Source of the DNA: Sva-07 sp963728355 | Lineage (GTDB): Bacteria; Actinomycetota; Acidimicrobiia; Acidimicrobiales; Ilumatobacteraceae | Assembly (NCBI GenBank): GCA_963728355.1 | Contig: CAVSJQ010000012.1 | Span: 1 to 64,000, forward strand | Length of the DNA: 64,000 nucleotides | Reading direction: 5' to 3' | In this document: positions 1 through 7,916 of the stretch, one piece after another | Position numbering within the stretch: position 1 is the stretch's first letter | Layout of the letters: every line of letters starts with the position of its first letter | Notes under the pieces: model-generated | Database searches by the model: none | What the model was told of the DNA's origin: nothing | Seen by the model: the letters and a program-made list of their open reading frames with translations, nothing else | Position numbers and translations under genes: made by a program

Positions 1-109
1 ACTCTGAGGCACCCCTCCGTCATGATGAACCCCATGGCGGTTCACCTGAGTTTGATGGAGTTGATGGGCGGAAACATAAGATCCATAAGACGCGGTAAGG
101 TCCGTTGAA

Positions 110-1285
110 GTGGATCGGTTGAGCAACCCGTACCGTCCGGGCGCGGGGACGGCGCCGCCGGCGATGCTGGGTCGTGACGATCTCATCGATGCGTTCGGGT
201 TGACGATCCGTCGGGCGCTCGACGGGCGGCCAGGGAAGAGCTACATGCCGATCGGGCTGCGCGGCGTCGGCAAGACCGTGCTGCTCAACCGGTTCACCGA
301 GATCGCAACGCACGAGGGGATGCTGGTCGCCTACATCGAGGCACCCGAGACCGGCGACTTCCGCACGCTGCTCGCCGTCCGCCTGCGCAAGGTGCTGCTC
401 GGTCTCAACGCCGCCGGTCCCGCCCGGCGGGCGATCACGCGGGCGCTCGGCGTGCTGCGATCGTTCACGTGGCAGCTGCCCGACGGGAGCTCGATCATGG
501 TCAACGTCGACGCGATCCCCGGCGAGGCCGACTCGGGCATGCTCAACGAAGACCTCACCGACCTGCTGGTCGCGGTCGGCCAGGCAGCGGCGGACGATCG
601 CCGGGGCGTGCTCCTGGCGATCGACGAGGTCCAGTACCTGTCGGCCGACGAACTCGGCGCGCTGATCACCGCCATCCACCGCACCACCCAGATGAACCTG
701 CCGGTCGTCCTGGCCGGCGCCGGGCTCCCGCAGCTGCCCGGGCTCGCCGGCGACGCCAAGTCGTACGCCGAGCGGCTGTTCGAGTTCACCCGGATCGGTT
801 CGCTCACCCACGACGACGCAGCCGCGGCGCTCCTGATCCCCGCCCACGCACTCGACGTCGACTACGAGCCAGCCGCCGTCGACCTGATCGTCGAGGCATC
901 GCGCGGCTACCCGTACTTCCTGCAGGAGTGGGGCTACCACGTGTGGAATCTCGCCGAGCAGACCCCGATCACCACGGCCGACGTCGAGACCGTGCACCCT
1001 GCGGTCATCGCCCATCTCGACCGGAACTTCTTCCAGGTCCGCACCGATCGTCTGACGCCCAAGGAGCGGGAGTACCTCACCGCGATGGCACGACTCGGGC
1101 CGGGACCGCACCGATCCGGTGACATCGCCGCCGAACTCGGCGTGCGGGTGGAGTCGGTGGCACCACGACGCTCGGCGCTGATCTCCAAAGGGATGATCTA
1201 CAGCCCGGCGCACGGCGACACGGCGTTCAGCGTCCCGCTCTTCGACGACTTCCTCCTCCGCGCCGCCGACTCGAGCGAGCCATGA
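110..1285 (+). CDS. AAA+ ATPase, first gene of RecQ-PRTase/DprA operon
   Basis: P-loop ATPase of 391 aa in the Orc1/AAA_16-like ATP-binding group. Walker A (GLRGVGKT) lies at residues 49-56 and Walker B (LLAIDEVQ) near 168-175; the C-terminal third looks like a winged helix, fitting a DNA- or partner-binding ATPase. The GTG start at 110 sits about 9 nt after a TAAGG ribosome-binding site. The A/T-rich stretch at about 72-93 (two ATAAGA motifs) is the only promoter-like sequence upstream. Its stop overlaps the start of the RecQ gene by 4 nt (ATGA), so the two are translationally coupled. Similar stand-alone ATPases are common in actinobacteria; that it works with RecQ and DprA is inferred from the coupling. 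Confidence 0.85.
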   Translation: MDRLSNPYRPGAGTAPPAMLGRDDLIDAFGLTIRRALDGRPGKSYMPIGLRGVGKTVLLNRFTEIATHEGMLVAYIEAPETGDFRTLLAVRLRKVLLGLNAAGPARRAITRALGVLRSFTWQLPDGSSIMVNVDAIPGEADSGMLNEDLTDLLVAVGQAAADDRRGVLLAIDEVQYLSADELGALITAIHRTTQMNLPVVLAGAGLPQLPGLAGDAKSYAERLFEFTRIGSLTHDDAAAALLIPAHALDVDYEPAAVDLIVEASRGYPYFLQEWGYHVWNLAEQTPITTADVETVHPAVIAHLDRNFFQVRTDRLTPKEREYLTAMARLGPGPHRSGDIAAELGVRVESVAPRRSALISKGMIYSPAHGDTAFSVPLFDDFLLRAADSSEP

Positions 1286-3363
1286 CGACCACGACCGAAC
1301 CCGACGCACTGCTCGATGCGCTCCGGGCGCTGACCGGTCGCCCCGACGCCGACTTCCGTGACGGGCAGCGCGAGGCGATCGGTGCGCTCGTCGACGAACG
1401 GTCGCGGGTGCTGGTCGTGCAGCGCACGGGGTGGGGCAAGAGCGCCGTGTACTTCCTCACCACCCACCTGCTGCGCGAGCAGGGGCTCGGGCCGACGCTG
1501 CTGATCTCGCCGCTGCTCGCCCTGATGCGCAACCAGATCGACGCGGCGGCACGGCTCGGCCTGCGCTGCGAGACGATCAACAGCGCATCGGCCACCACGA
1601 TCACCGAACTCGAACGGGCGTTGCGCGCCGACGAGGTCGACCTGCTGCTGATCTCACCCGAGCGGCTCGCCAACCCCGAGTTCGCGAACAAGATCATGCC
1701 GATCGTCGGCGCCCGGCCCGGGCTGATCGTCATCGACGAGGTGCACTGCATCTCCGACTGGGGCCACGACTTCCGGCCCGACTACCGCCGCATCGGGCGC
1801 ATCGTCGACCGCCTCGCCGGGTCGTCGGTGCCGATCCTCGGCTGCACCGCCACCGCCAACGACCGGGTCGTCGCCGACGTCGCCGACCAACTCGGCGCCG
1901 AACTCACCACGTTCCGCGGGCCGCTTCGGCGGGAGGGGCTGGCGCTCAGCACGATCCGTCTCGACCGGCAGGCCGAACGCCTCGCCTGGCTGGCCGACAC
2001 GATCCCGCAGCTGGACGGGTCGGGCATCGTCTACTGCCTCACCGTCCGCGACGTCGAGAACGTGGCCGCCTGGCTCGCGTCGCAGGGCATCGAGGTCGAG
2101 GCGTACTTCGGATCGCTCGACAACGAGTCGCGCGTCGAGGCCGAACGCAAACTCCAGACCAACGAGATCAAGGCGCTCGTCGCCACCACCGCCCTCGGCA
2201 TGGGCTACGACAAACCCGACCTCAGCTTCGTCGTCCACTTCCAGTCACCCGGCTCCCCGGTCGCCTACTACCAGCAGGTCGGTCGCGCCGGCCGAGCGCT
2301 CGAGACGAGCCGGGGGATCCTGCTGCGTGGTCTGGAGGACGAACAGATCCAGGACTACTTCATCGAGCGGGCGTTCGCCGAGGAACATCTCGTGAACGAC
2401 ATCGTCCAGGCGTTCGACTCCTTCGACGGGCCGGCCCCGCTGATGCGGATCCAGGTGAAGCTCAACGTCAGGATCGGCACGCTCGAACTCGTCGTGAAGC
2501 AGCTCGACGTCGACGGCGTGCTCGAACGTGTTGCCGGCACCAGCTACCAGCGCACCCTCCAGCCGTGGACCTATCCAGCCAGCCGCGTCGAGGCGGTCAC
2601 GATGGCGCGCCGACTCGAACAGCAGTCGATGGTCGATTACTTCCACACCACCGAGTGCCGCATGCGATTCATCGCCAATCTGCTCGACGACCCCGAGGCC
2701 GACGACTGCGGCATCTGCGACAACTGCACCGGCGCGCCGACTGCGCATCGGTCGTCGATGGAGTTGACCGCCGAGGCCGAGACGTTCTTACGCACGCGAC
2801 CGATCGAATTCATCGGCCGCAAGATGTACATCGATGGTGACTCCGGCGCGCGCAAGAAGATCCTCGCCGACGCACAGATCGCTGACGGGCGGATCCTGGC
2901 GATGTGGGGTGACGCCGGCTGGGGTCAACTCGTCCGTCAGGGCAAGACCGTCGACGGTCGGTTCGACGACCGACTCGTCGAAGCGCTCGCGGAACTCGTC
3001 GAGGAGTGGGCACCACATCCGGCACCGCAGTGGGTCACGTCGGTCCCGTCGCTCCGGCACCCCGAGCTGGTCGCAACGTTCGCCGAGCGACTCGCAGATC
3101 GTCTCGGCCTGCCATACCACCCGGTCGTGGCCAGGCTCGTGGAACGCCCCGAGCAGAACGAGCAGCAGAACTCTGCCCATCAGCAGGCCAACGTCGCTGG
3201 AGCGTTCGGTGTCGCCGGCGTGGTCGGCGATGCGCCTGTGCTCCTCGTCGACGATGTCGCCGACTCGGGTTGGACGCTGACCGAGATCGGCCGAGTCCTC
3301 AGACGGGCGGGAGCACCCCTGGTCTACCCTGTGGCTCTGGCCTCGTCGGCCGGACGCAACTGA
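1282..3363 (+). CDS. RecQ-family DNA helicase fused to a C-terminal phosphoribosyltransferase domain
   Basis: Superfamily 2 ATP-dependent 3'-5' DNA helicase (693 aa). Visible motifs in order: FRDGQ (motif 0), TGWGKS (motif I, about 48-54), DEVHCISDWGHDFRP (motif II with the RecQ aromatic loop, about 151), CTATAN (III), GMGYDKPD (V), QQVGRAGR (VI) and a zinc region with C-x2-C-x2-C after residue 475. The tail, from about residue 530, is not HRDC: it ends in a ComF-like phosphoribosyltransferase domain with the PRPP-loop sequence VLLVDDVADSGWT near 652. It overlaps the ATPase upstream by 4 nt and the DprA gene by 1 nt. RecQ plus PRTase plus DprA recalls the ShosT/ShosA pair (PRTase toxin, DprA antitoxin), here with a helicase attached. 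Domain calls are from motifs; the biological role is inference. Confidence 0.9.
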   Translation: MTTTTEPDALLDALRALTGRPDADFRDGQREAIGALVDERSRVLVVQRTGWGKSAVYFLTTHLLREQGLGPTLLISPLLALMRNQIDAAARLGLRCETINSASATTITELERALRADEVDLLLISPERLANPEFANKIMPIVGARPGLIVIDEVHCISDWGHDFRPDYRRIGRIVDRLAGSSVPILGCTATANDRVVADVADQLGAELTTFRGPLRREGLALSTIRLDRQAERLAWLADTIPQLDGSGIVYCLTVRDVENVAAWLASQGIEVEAYFGSLDNESRVEAERKLQTNEIKALVATTALGMGYDKPDLSFVVHFQSPGSPVAYYQQVGRAGRALETSRGILLRGLEDEQIQDYFIERAFAEEHLVNDIVQAFDSFDGPAPLMRIQVKLNVRIGTLELVVKQLDVDGVLERVAGTSYQRTLQPWTYPASRVEAVTMARRLEQQSMVDYFHTTECRMRFIANLLDDPEADDCGICDNCTGAPTAHRSSMELTAEAETFLRTRPIEFIGRKMYIDGDSGARKKILADAQIADGRILAMWGDAGWGQLVRQGKTVDGRFDDRLVEALAELVEEWAPHPAPQWVTSVPSLRHPELVATFAERLADRLGLPYHPVVARLVERPEQNEQQNSAHQQANVAGAFGVAGVVGDAPVLLVDDVADSGWTLTEIGRVLRRAGAPLVYPVALASSAGRN

Positions 3364-4292
3364 TGACCTCCTCACCCGACAGCACTCGAGCAGCGCTGCT
3401 GCTCACCAATCGGTTGGTGCCGCTCGACGCCAAACCACTGACCGCACGAGAGTTCTGGCAGCTCGTCGATCACGTCGATCCGGCAGACCTCGTCCACGAC
3501 GACGCTGCCGGCATCGCCGAGCGGGCCGGCGTGGACGAGGACGACGCGGTCCGGCTGCGCACGCTGCTCGACGCGGCGACTGCGCTCGGCTTCGAACAGG
3601 AGCGGCTGGAGGACGGCGGTGTCTCGCTGGTCTCCGCGCTCGACGACCGGTTCCCTGGGGTGCTGCGCGACCGGCTCGGCAGCGCCTGCCCGCCGTTCCT
3701 GCTCGTCGCGGGTCCGGTCGACTGGCTCGGCCGTCCGGGGCTCGGCGTCGTTGGATCGCGGGACGCCGACGCCGGGCTCCTCGGTGTGGCCCGGGTCTCC
3801 GCCGAGTTGGCCGTCTCGCACGGTTGGCCGGTGGTCAGCGGGCTGGCGCAAGGTGTCGATCAGGCCTCGATGGCCGGGGCGCTCGACGCCGGCGGCGTCG
3901 TGATCGGGGTGCCGACGGAGGGCATCACGAGGGTGTCACGCAACGCCGACATCCGGCGTCGGGTGCACGCCGGCGAGCTGTGCATCGCCAGCCCCTATGC
4001 GCCCGACTCGCCGTTCCGCGCCGGCAACGCGATGGGCCGCAACAAGATCATCTACGCCCTGTCGCAGGTCACCTTCGTCGTGTCGTCCGACGTCGGTTCG
4101 GGCGGCACCTGGGCCGGCGCACAGGAAGCACTCGAGCGCCGCTACGCCCGGGTCGCTGTGTGGATTGGCGATGGTGCCAAGGACGGCAACCATGCGCTCG
4201 TCGCTCGTGGCGCGACACCGATCGACGACCTCACGAAGCTGTTCGAGATGGACCCCGCTCTGCCTCCACCGCTGCAGAATTCGCTGTTCTGA
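3363..4292 (+). CDS. DprA/Smf-like Rossmann-fold protein
   Basis: DNA-processing protein A family, 309 aa. DprA proteins bind single-stranded DNA and load RecA during uptake; homologues also act as antitoxins or partners in defence systems. Seen here: an N-terminal helical segment, then VVGSRD (about 129), VVSGLAQGVD (the usual SGLArGiD), a modified RNK-type loop (MGRNKIIYALS, about 226, in place of RNRIIAGLS) and SGGTWAGA. There is no C-terminal winged helix. The ATG at 3363 overlaps the RecQ stop (TGATG), which decides the start; a longer in-frame extension to 3006 lies inside RecQ and is rejected. As last gene of the operon with a RecQ-PRTase it is probably a specialised paralogue, not the housekeeping competence protein. 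Confidence 0.88.
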   Translation: MTSSPDSTRAALLLTNRLVPLDAKPLTAREFWQLVDHVDPADLVHDDAAGIAERAGVDEDDAVRLRTLLDAATALGFEQERLEDGGVSLVSALDDRFPGVLRDRLGSACPPFLLVAGPVDWLGRPGLGVVGSRDADAGLLGVARVSAELAVSHGWPVVSGLAQGVDQASMAGALDAGGVVIGVPTEGITRVSRNADIRRRVHAGELCIASPYAPDSPFRAGNAMGRNKIIYALSQVTFVVSSDVGSGGTWAGAQEALERRYARVAVWIGDGAKDGNHALVARGATPIDDLTKLFEMDPALPPPLQNSLF

Positions 4293-4460
4293 TCCGCTGT
4301 CGGACCGGACGCCCCACGACTGCGTGATGCGTTTGCCGTCGGTGTGACGAGCCTCGCGATCGACGCGCCCTGGTTCAGCGACGAGAGACAACCACGACGT
4401 TGTCGCTGACACAGATCGCCGCGGCCGGACTCTGAGGGTGACTCGCGTCGACAGCCGGTG
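4293..4460. other. Convergent intergenic region with weak hairpin
   Basis: Between the DprA-like gene and the oppositely oriented PIN gene. The only structure seen is a short inverted repeat, GACAAC/GTTGTC, at 4387-4404 with a 6-nt loop and no T tract; it is too weak to call a terminator with confidence. No coding frame looks real. Confidence 0.35.
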
Positions 4461-4883
4461 TCATTGATCGGGAAGGTCGGACGGGTAGGTGACGGCGATC
4501 TCGACGATGTCCGTGTCGAAGTCGGCGGTGTTGTTCGTGATGAACCGATCTGCGCCTGCCGCAACCGCCGTGGCCAGGTGTACGGCGTCAGCGGCACGGA
4601 GCCCGTACGACGCCCCGAGCGCCGCAGCCAGATCGGCGGTCGCTTCGTCGGTCGGGCGGACGTCGAGGCGCGACAGCAGGAGGGAGAGCGCCTCGAGTTC
4701 TGCGTCGGCGCCCTGCCGGAGCGGCTTGGTCAACAGCTCGGGAATCAGTAGGACCGATCCGATACCGGCGACCTCGCCGCTCACCGTCGTCGGTGCGACG
4801 GGGAACAGGGCGCGAACCCGACGTCCCAGCGGATGATCGGGCACCGCTGCGTAGATCAGTACGTCGGCGTCGAAGGCATCCAT
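4461..4883 (-). CDS. PIN-domain ribonuclease toxin (VapC family)
   Basis: 140-aa PIN domain, the toxin half of a type II toxin-antitoxin module; VapC toxins cleave RNA using Mg2+ held by acidic residues. The acidic positions are visible: the N-terminal DADVLIYA, an E in LIPELL, RAADAVHLA in the middle and TNNTADFD near the C-terminus. It follows the antitoxin gene by 3 nt (antitoxin ends at 4887, toxin ATG at 4883), the normal antitoxin-first order. RNA target unknown. Confidence 0.88.
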   Translation of the reverse strand: MDAFDADVLIYAAVPDHPLGRRVRALFPVAPTTVSGEVAGIGSVLLIPELLTKPLRQGADAELEALSLLLSRLDVRPTDEATADLAAALGASYGLRAADAVHLATAVAAGADRFITNNTADFDTDIVEIAVTYPSDLPDQ

Positions 4884-4886
4884 CGA

Positions 4887-5177
4887 TCAGCGAGCAGCAC
4901 GCGAGCCGCGCACATCAGCGACGAGCTCGTCGGCCCGCTCCGATGACAACGCAGGCGCCGTGTCGAGTTCGGCGGACGCACCGCGCTGCAGCAGCTCGCG
5001 GAGACGTTCGGCATCAGCGAGGGCGCGGTCGGCGCGGCGGGTCCTGATCGCGTCGGGCCGAACGACGACGGCAACCGGTTCGCCGTGGCGGGTGATCGTG
5101 ATCTCCTCACCCGCCGACACGCGGTCGAGGATCTCCGGCAGTGCTGCACGTGCCCGGCTGGCGGCGATCGAGGTCAT
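4887..5177 (-). CDS. Phd/YefM-type antitoxin
   Basis: 96-aa antitoxin. The N-terminal Phd fold is recognisable (ASRARAALPEILDRVSAGEE, then ITRHGEPVAVVV), which binds DNA as a dimer and autorepresses; the charged C-terminal half should wrap the PIN toxin encoded just downstream. I place the start at the ATG at 5177, not at the longer frame to 5354, because the Phd domain begins there and a TACAAT hexamer sits 5 nt upstream, suggesting a leaderless transcript. Three GTAC repeats overlap that promoter. Confidence 0.85.
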   Translation of the reverse strand: MTSIAASRARAALPEILDRVSAGEEITITRHGEPVAVVVRPDAIRTRRADRALADAERLRELLQRGASAELDTAPALSSERADELVADVRGSRAAR

Positions 5178-5182
5178 CCCGA

Positions 5183-5210
5183 ATTGTACATCTCTGTACG
5201 CGAACGTACA
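5183..5210 (-). promoter_or_regulatory. Promoter and phased GTAC operator of the phd/PIN module
   Basis: On the minus strand a TACAAT -10 hexamer (complement of 5183-5188) ends 5 nt before the antitoxin ATG. GTAC occurs at 5186-5189, 5196-5199 and 5206-5209, exactly 10 bp apart, i.e. on one face of the helix and overlapping the -10. This is the expected layout for cooperative autorepression by a Phd dimer, but binding is inferred. Confidence 0.55.
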
Positions 5211-5388
5211 TTTGTCGTCGGGATCCGCCTGATCAGGCGATGGTGTCCGACGCAGTTCAGGGCGGAACGGGTCCTGCCCCCCCCGGAACACATTCCGATC
5301 TGAAACGCGCAAGTTCGCGTGGCGTCGAGCTGGGAAGCGACCGGCCGCAGCCACGAGACCCGGCTCGTGCCGCTCGTCTCAGAGCTCT

Positions 5389-5529
5389 ACCGCCGCCTAC
5401 GGCTTCGACGGCGACCACGTCGGCTCCGGCGTCACCGAGCGACTCGAGGTCATGTACCGCGAGGGGGGTCCTGAGCTCGATCCAGGGCTCGGGTTCATGC
5501 AAGCCGGGTCTGTCGACGAGAACCTGTAG
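5389..5529 (+). pseudogene. 3' remnant of the small CxxCG protein family
   Basis: A 46-codon open tail ending in TAG with no start codon. Its translation matches the C-terminal half of the intact protein at 8146-8451 nearly end to end: AY-x-x-DG, VGSGVTERLEV, YREG, LDPGLG, MQAGSVDEN are shared with only conservative changes. The N-terminal Cys-containing half is missing. It lies just upstream of a hydrolase-LuxR gene and downstream of a toxin-antitoxin promoter, consistent with an old rearrangement. Confidence 0.7.
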
Positions 5530-5619
5530 CCGCACCCGCCGACGCCCGCCGGACCTCTTCGACGACTGCCCTGGACCCCGGTGCTCGACGCACCAGAAAT
5601 CGGGCCCGACGCCCACCGG

Positions 5620-5625
5620 TACACT
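5620..5625 (+). promoter_or_regulatory. Probable leaderless -10 (TACACT)
   Basis: TACACT ends 6 nt before the ATG at 5632 and there is no purine-rich ribosome-binding site between them. Transcription would start at or next to the A of the start codon. Confidence 0.5.
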
Positions 5626-5631
5626 CGGGCG

Positions 5632-6693
5632 ATGGGAGCCAGCGAACCGACTTTCGGCTTCGCACACGGTCCGGATGGGCGCTCCATCGCCTACGGCTGG
5701 GCAGGTTCGGGCCCTCCGCTCGTGATGGTTCCCGGCTGGCTCAGCCACGTCACGAGCCTATGGAGTCATCCCGACGCGGCGTCCGCGCAGCGTCGACTGT
5801 CGGAGCGGCATCGGTTCGTCTGGTACGACCGTTGCGGATGTGGGCTGTCCGACAGCGACCACCCGACCACGACGCTCGACGACGACGTCGACGAGCTCGT
5901 TGCCGTTCTCGACGCACTCGACATCGACCGGGCCGACCTGATCGGGTACTCGATGGGCGGCCCGACCTCGGTGACCTTTGCGGTGCGGCATCCCGAGCGC
6001 GTTCGGCACCTGGTCCTGTATGCGACGCTCGCCCGCGGGACGGACCTCGCCAACGACGAGTTCCGTGAGGCGCTGGTCGCCCTCGTCCGCAGCGGCTGGT
6101 CGACTGCCTCGCAGCTGCTCGCCTCGACGCTGCTCCCCGGCGCATCTGCCGCCGACGTCACGTGGTTCGCTCGGTTCCATCGAAGGGCCGCAACGGCGGA
6201 GAACGCCTCCCGGCTGCTGCAGTTCCTCTACGACATGGACGTCCGCGACCTGCTGAGCGAGGTGCGCGTCCCCACCACGGTGATCGGTGCGTCGGACGGC
6301 AAGGTGATGAGGATGTCGCACGCGACCGAGCTCGCATCCGGCATCCCGGGTGCCCGTCTCGTGGCCGTCGGTGGCAACACCCACGATCCGTTCATCCGAG
6401 ACGTCACCGACGTGGTCGATTCGATCCTCGCCGCGGTCGAAGGTCGACCGCAGGCGGTCGCCCCGGCGCGAACGCCTCCCGACGTCGATCGCATGCGCCT
6501 GACCGGGCGCGAATCCGATGTGCTGAACGCACTCGCAGCGGGGGACTCGAACAAGGAGATCGCCGCCAGGCTGGGCGTGAGCGTCGCGACGGTGGAGCGC
6601 CACCTGACCAACCTGTACCGGAAGCTCGATGCGAGCGGCCGGGCCGACGCGGCCGTCCGAGGTGTCCGCCTCGGGCTCGTCGAGCAACTCTGA
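5632..6693 (+). CDS. Alpha/beta hydrolase fused to LuxR-type HTH
   Basis: 353-aa two-domain protein. The N-terminal alpha/beta hydrolase fold carries the nucleophile elbow GYSMGG (about 107-112) and the oxyanion-side sequence VPGWLSH; candidate acid and base are in GASDGKV and GGNTHDP. After a short linker comes a complete LuxR (GerE) helix-turn-helix: LTGRESDVLNALAAG through GVSVATVERHLTNLYRKL. It could be a ligand-sensing regulator in which the hydrolase domain binds or hydrolyses a small molecule. I start at 5632 and not 5581 because the leaderless -10 and the conserved domain both fit the later ATG. Substrate and regulon are unknown. Confidence 0.85.
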   Translation: MGASEPTFGFAHGPDGRSIAYGWAGSGPPLVMVPGWLSHVTSLWSHPDAASAQRRLSERHRFVWYDRCGCGLSDSDHPTTTLDDDVDELVAVLDALDIDRADLIGYSMGGPTSVTFAVRHPERVRHLVLYATLARGTDLANDEFREALVALVRSGWSTASQLLASTLLPGASAADVTWFARFHRRAATAENASRLLQFLYDMDVRDLLSEVRVPTTVIGASDGKVMRMSHATELASGIPGARLVAVGGNTHDPFIRDVTDVVDSILAAVEGRPQAVAPARTPPDVDRMRLTGRESDVLNALAAGDSNKEIAARLGVSVATVERHLTNLYRKLDASGRADAAVRGVRLGLVEQL

Positions 6694-6869
6694 GCCAACG
6701 AACTCCACACGGCGACGGTGAGGGAAATCCCGTAGGTCGATCGCCGGTTCTCCGCGAAGCGCCACGGGTCGGACTTCCTTACGGTCGAGGCATGACGAGC
6801 TTCCTCGCACTCGACCCGCTCGTCTGACCCCGTTCGAACCAACCACCGACATCTGGAGGAGAGACCACC

Positions 6870-7238
6870 ATGGGAATCCGTATCGAAGAGCTGCCGATCG
6901 AGCTCGACCAGGGCGCGTTGCAGACGCGCTACATCGAACACGGCGACATGGCGATCCGCCACGCTCGGGTTCCTGCCGGTACCGACATGTCGCCGGTGCT
7001 CCAGGGACTGCCCGGCGACCGCTGCCCCAGTCCGCACTGGGGCATCGTGCTCGAGGGGACGGTCCGGATGACCCACGCTGACGGCAGCACCGAGGTGGCC
7101 CGCGCGGGGGAGATCTACCACTGGCCCGCAGGCCACACCGCCTTCATCGAGGACGACGTCGTCTTCATCGAAGTCGGGCCCGTCGGCCCGATGCGACAGT
7201 TCGGCGACCACGCCAAACGGGTCCTCGGCCAGACCTGA
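6870..7238 (+). CDS. Cupin-domain protein
   Basis: 122-aa single-domain cupin (beta barrel). The two cupin motifs are degenerate: PHWGIVLEGTVRM for motif 1 and GEIYHWPAGHTA for motif 2, leaving several His that could hold a metal. It has one of the clearest ribosome-binding sites in the window (TGGAGGAGA about 9 nt before the ATG). It follows the hydrolase-LuxR gene on the same strand with a 176-nt gap. Ligand or reaction cannot be told from sequence. Confidence 0.8.
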   Translation: MGIRIEELPIELDQGALQTRYIEHGDMAIRHARVPAGTDMSPVLQGLPGDRCPSPHWGIVLEGTVRMTHADGSTEVARAGEIYHWPAGHTAFIEDDVVFIEVGPVGPMRQFGDHAKRVLGQT

Positions 7239-7305
7239 TCCGTCCCGAGCCGGGTTCGTGCCGCTCGAGCGTCGTCGCACTCACGGCCGACGGCGGAACC
7301 CTGCG

Positions 7306-7374
7306 AGACCGGTGCGGCGGATCATGTGGGGCATGCCCACGTTGGGGGATGCCGAGCGGGCTGAGGACGGTCGT
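7306..7374 (+). pseudogene. 5'/middle remnant of the small CxxCG protein family
   Basis: About 23 codons matching residues 15-37 of the intact protein at 8146-8451: RPVRRIMWGMP against GPVRRILWGMP, then AERAE against FERAE. The DNA is also similar (CGGCGGATC-TGTGGGGCATGCC). Neither the upstream Cys pair nor the downstream half is present. It sits 50 nt before a DUF433/DUF5615 toxin-antitoxin module. Confidence 0.6.
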
Positions 7375-7424
7375 CGAAGTGAACCTCTCCGCCTCCGTTC
7401 GACCGGGTGGCGCAGAATGCGGCG

Positions 7425-7655
7425 ATGGGATTCGAGCGAATCAGCGTCGACCATCGTGTGATGGGTGGCGCGCCGTGCATCGCCGGCACGCGTATCCCGG
7501 TTGCGACGATCGTGTCGCTCGTCGCCGAAGGGGCCACGCCGACCGACATCGTCGCCAGCTATCCGCAACTCGTCGTCGATGACGTTCGTGCTGCGCTCGA
7601 GTACGCGGCGGCGACGGTTCGCGAGCGCGAAATCCCGTTGCGCTCGGGCGTGTGA
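7425..7655 (+). CDS. DUF433 antitoxin
   Basis: 76-aa DUF433 protein, a small helix-turn-helix family usually paired with DUF5615 PIN-like toxins. Diagnostic stretches are MGGAPCIAGTRIPV (about 14-27) and the predicted HTH EGATPTDIVASYPQL. I use the ATG at 7425 (MGFERI), which has a CAGAAT hexamer 6 nt upstream; the frame extends to 7407 without support. It overlaps the toxin start by 4 nt (GTGA). Confidence 0.85.
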   Translation: MGFERISVDHRVMGGAPCIAGTRIPVATIVSLVAEGATPTDIVASYPQLVVDDVRAALEYAAATVREREIPLRSGV

Positions 7656-7916
7656 AGTTCCTCATCGACGAGTGCCTGCGACCCCTGGTCGCCGCCGGTC
7701 TCCGAGACGCCGGACACGATGCCATCCATGTCGGTGATGCTGGGCACCACCGACGAGCAAGTCATGGCCCTGGCAGTGGAGCAGGCCCGGATCGTCGTGT
7801 CTGCGGACACCGACTTCGGCGAGCTTCTCGTCGACGTCACCGAAGACCTACTCGCTGGGGCCATCGTCGTCATCGTCGAGGATCGCATCCGAATCAGACG
7901 CCTTCCGATTCGCTGA
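7652..7916 (+). pseudogene. DUF5615 PIN-like toxin, frameshifted
   Basis: The GTG at 7652 opens a frame with the DUF5615 N-terminus (MKFLIDECLRPLVAAGLRDAG, then HDAIHVGD to about 7730), after which the match jumps to the +1 frame, where TDEQVMALAVEQARIVV, SADTDFGEL and the closing RIRIRRLPIR follow to the TGA at 7916. A single-base loss (or two-base gain) near 7725-7740 explains it. PIN-like toxins use acidic residues for RNase activity; the early D and the SADTDFGEL motif fall in different frames, so the product would be inactive. Either a decayed toxin, leaving the DUF433 antitoxin alone, or a sequencing error. Confidence 0.75.

Larger units (their letters stand above)
5211..5631. other. 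Gene-poor stretch containing a gene remnant
   Basis: Apart from the decayed gene tail at 5389-5529 and the -10 of the next gene at 5620-5625 I see nothing coding here. The long frames crossing it have no recognisable domains. Confidence 0.5.

Noticed and set aside
20..1309. A 429-codon minus-strand frame over the first ATPase
   Set aside because: Shadow of the GC-rich plus-strand gene; no recognisable motifs.
4387..4404. Inverted repeat as terminator of the DprA operon
   Set aside because: Only 6-bp arms, no T tract; not reliable.
6792..6827. Short frame (MTSFLALDPLV) before the cupin gene as leader peptide
   Set aside because: 11 codons, no attenuator hairpin or regulatory codons; could be chance.
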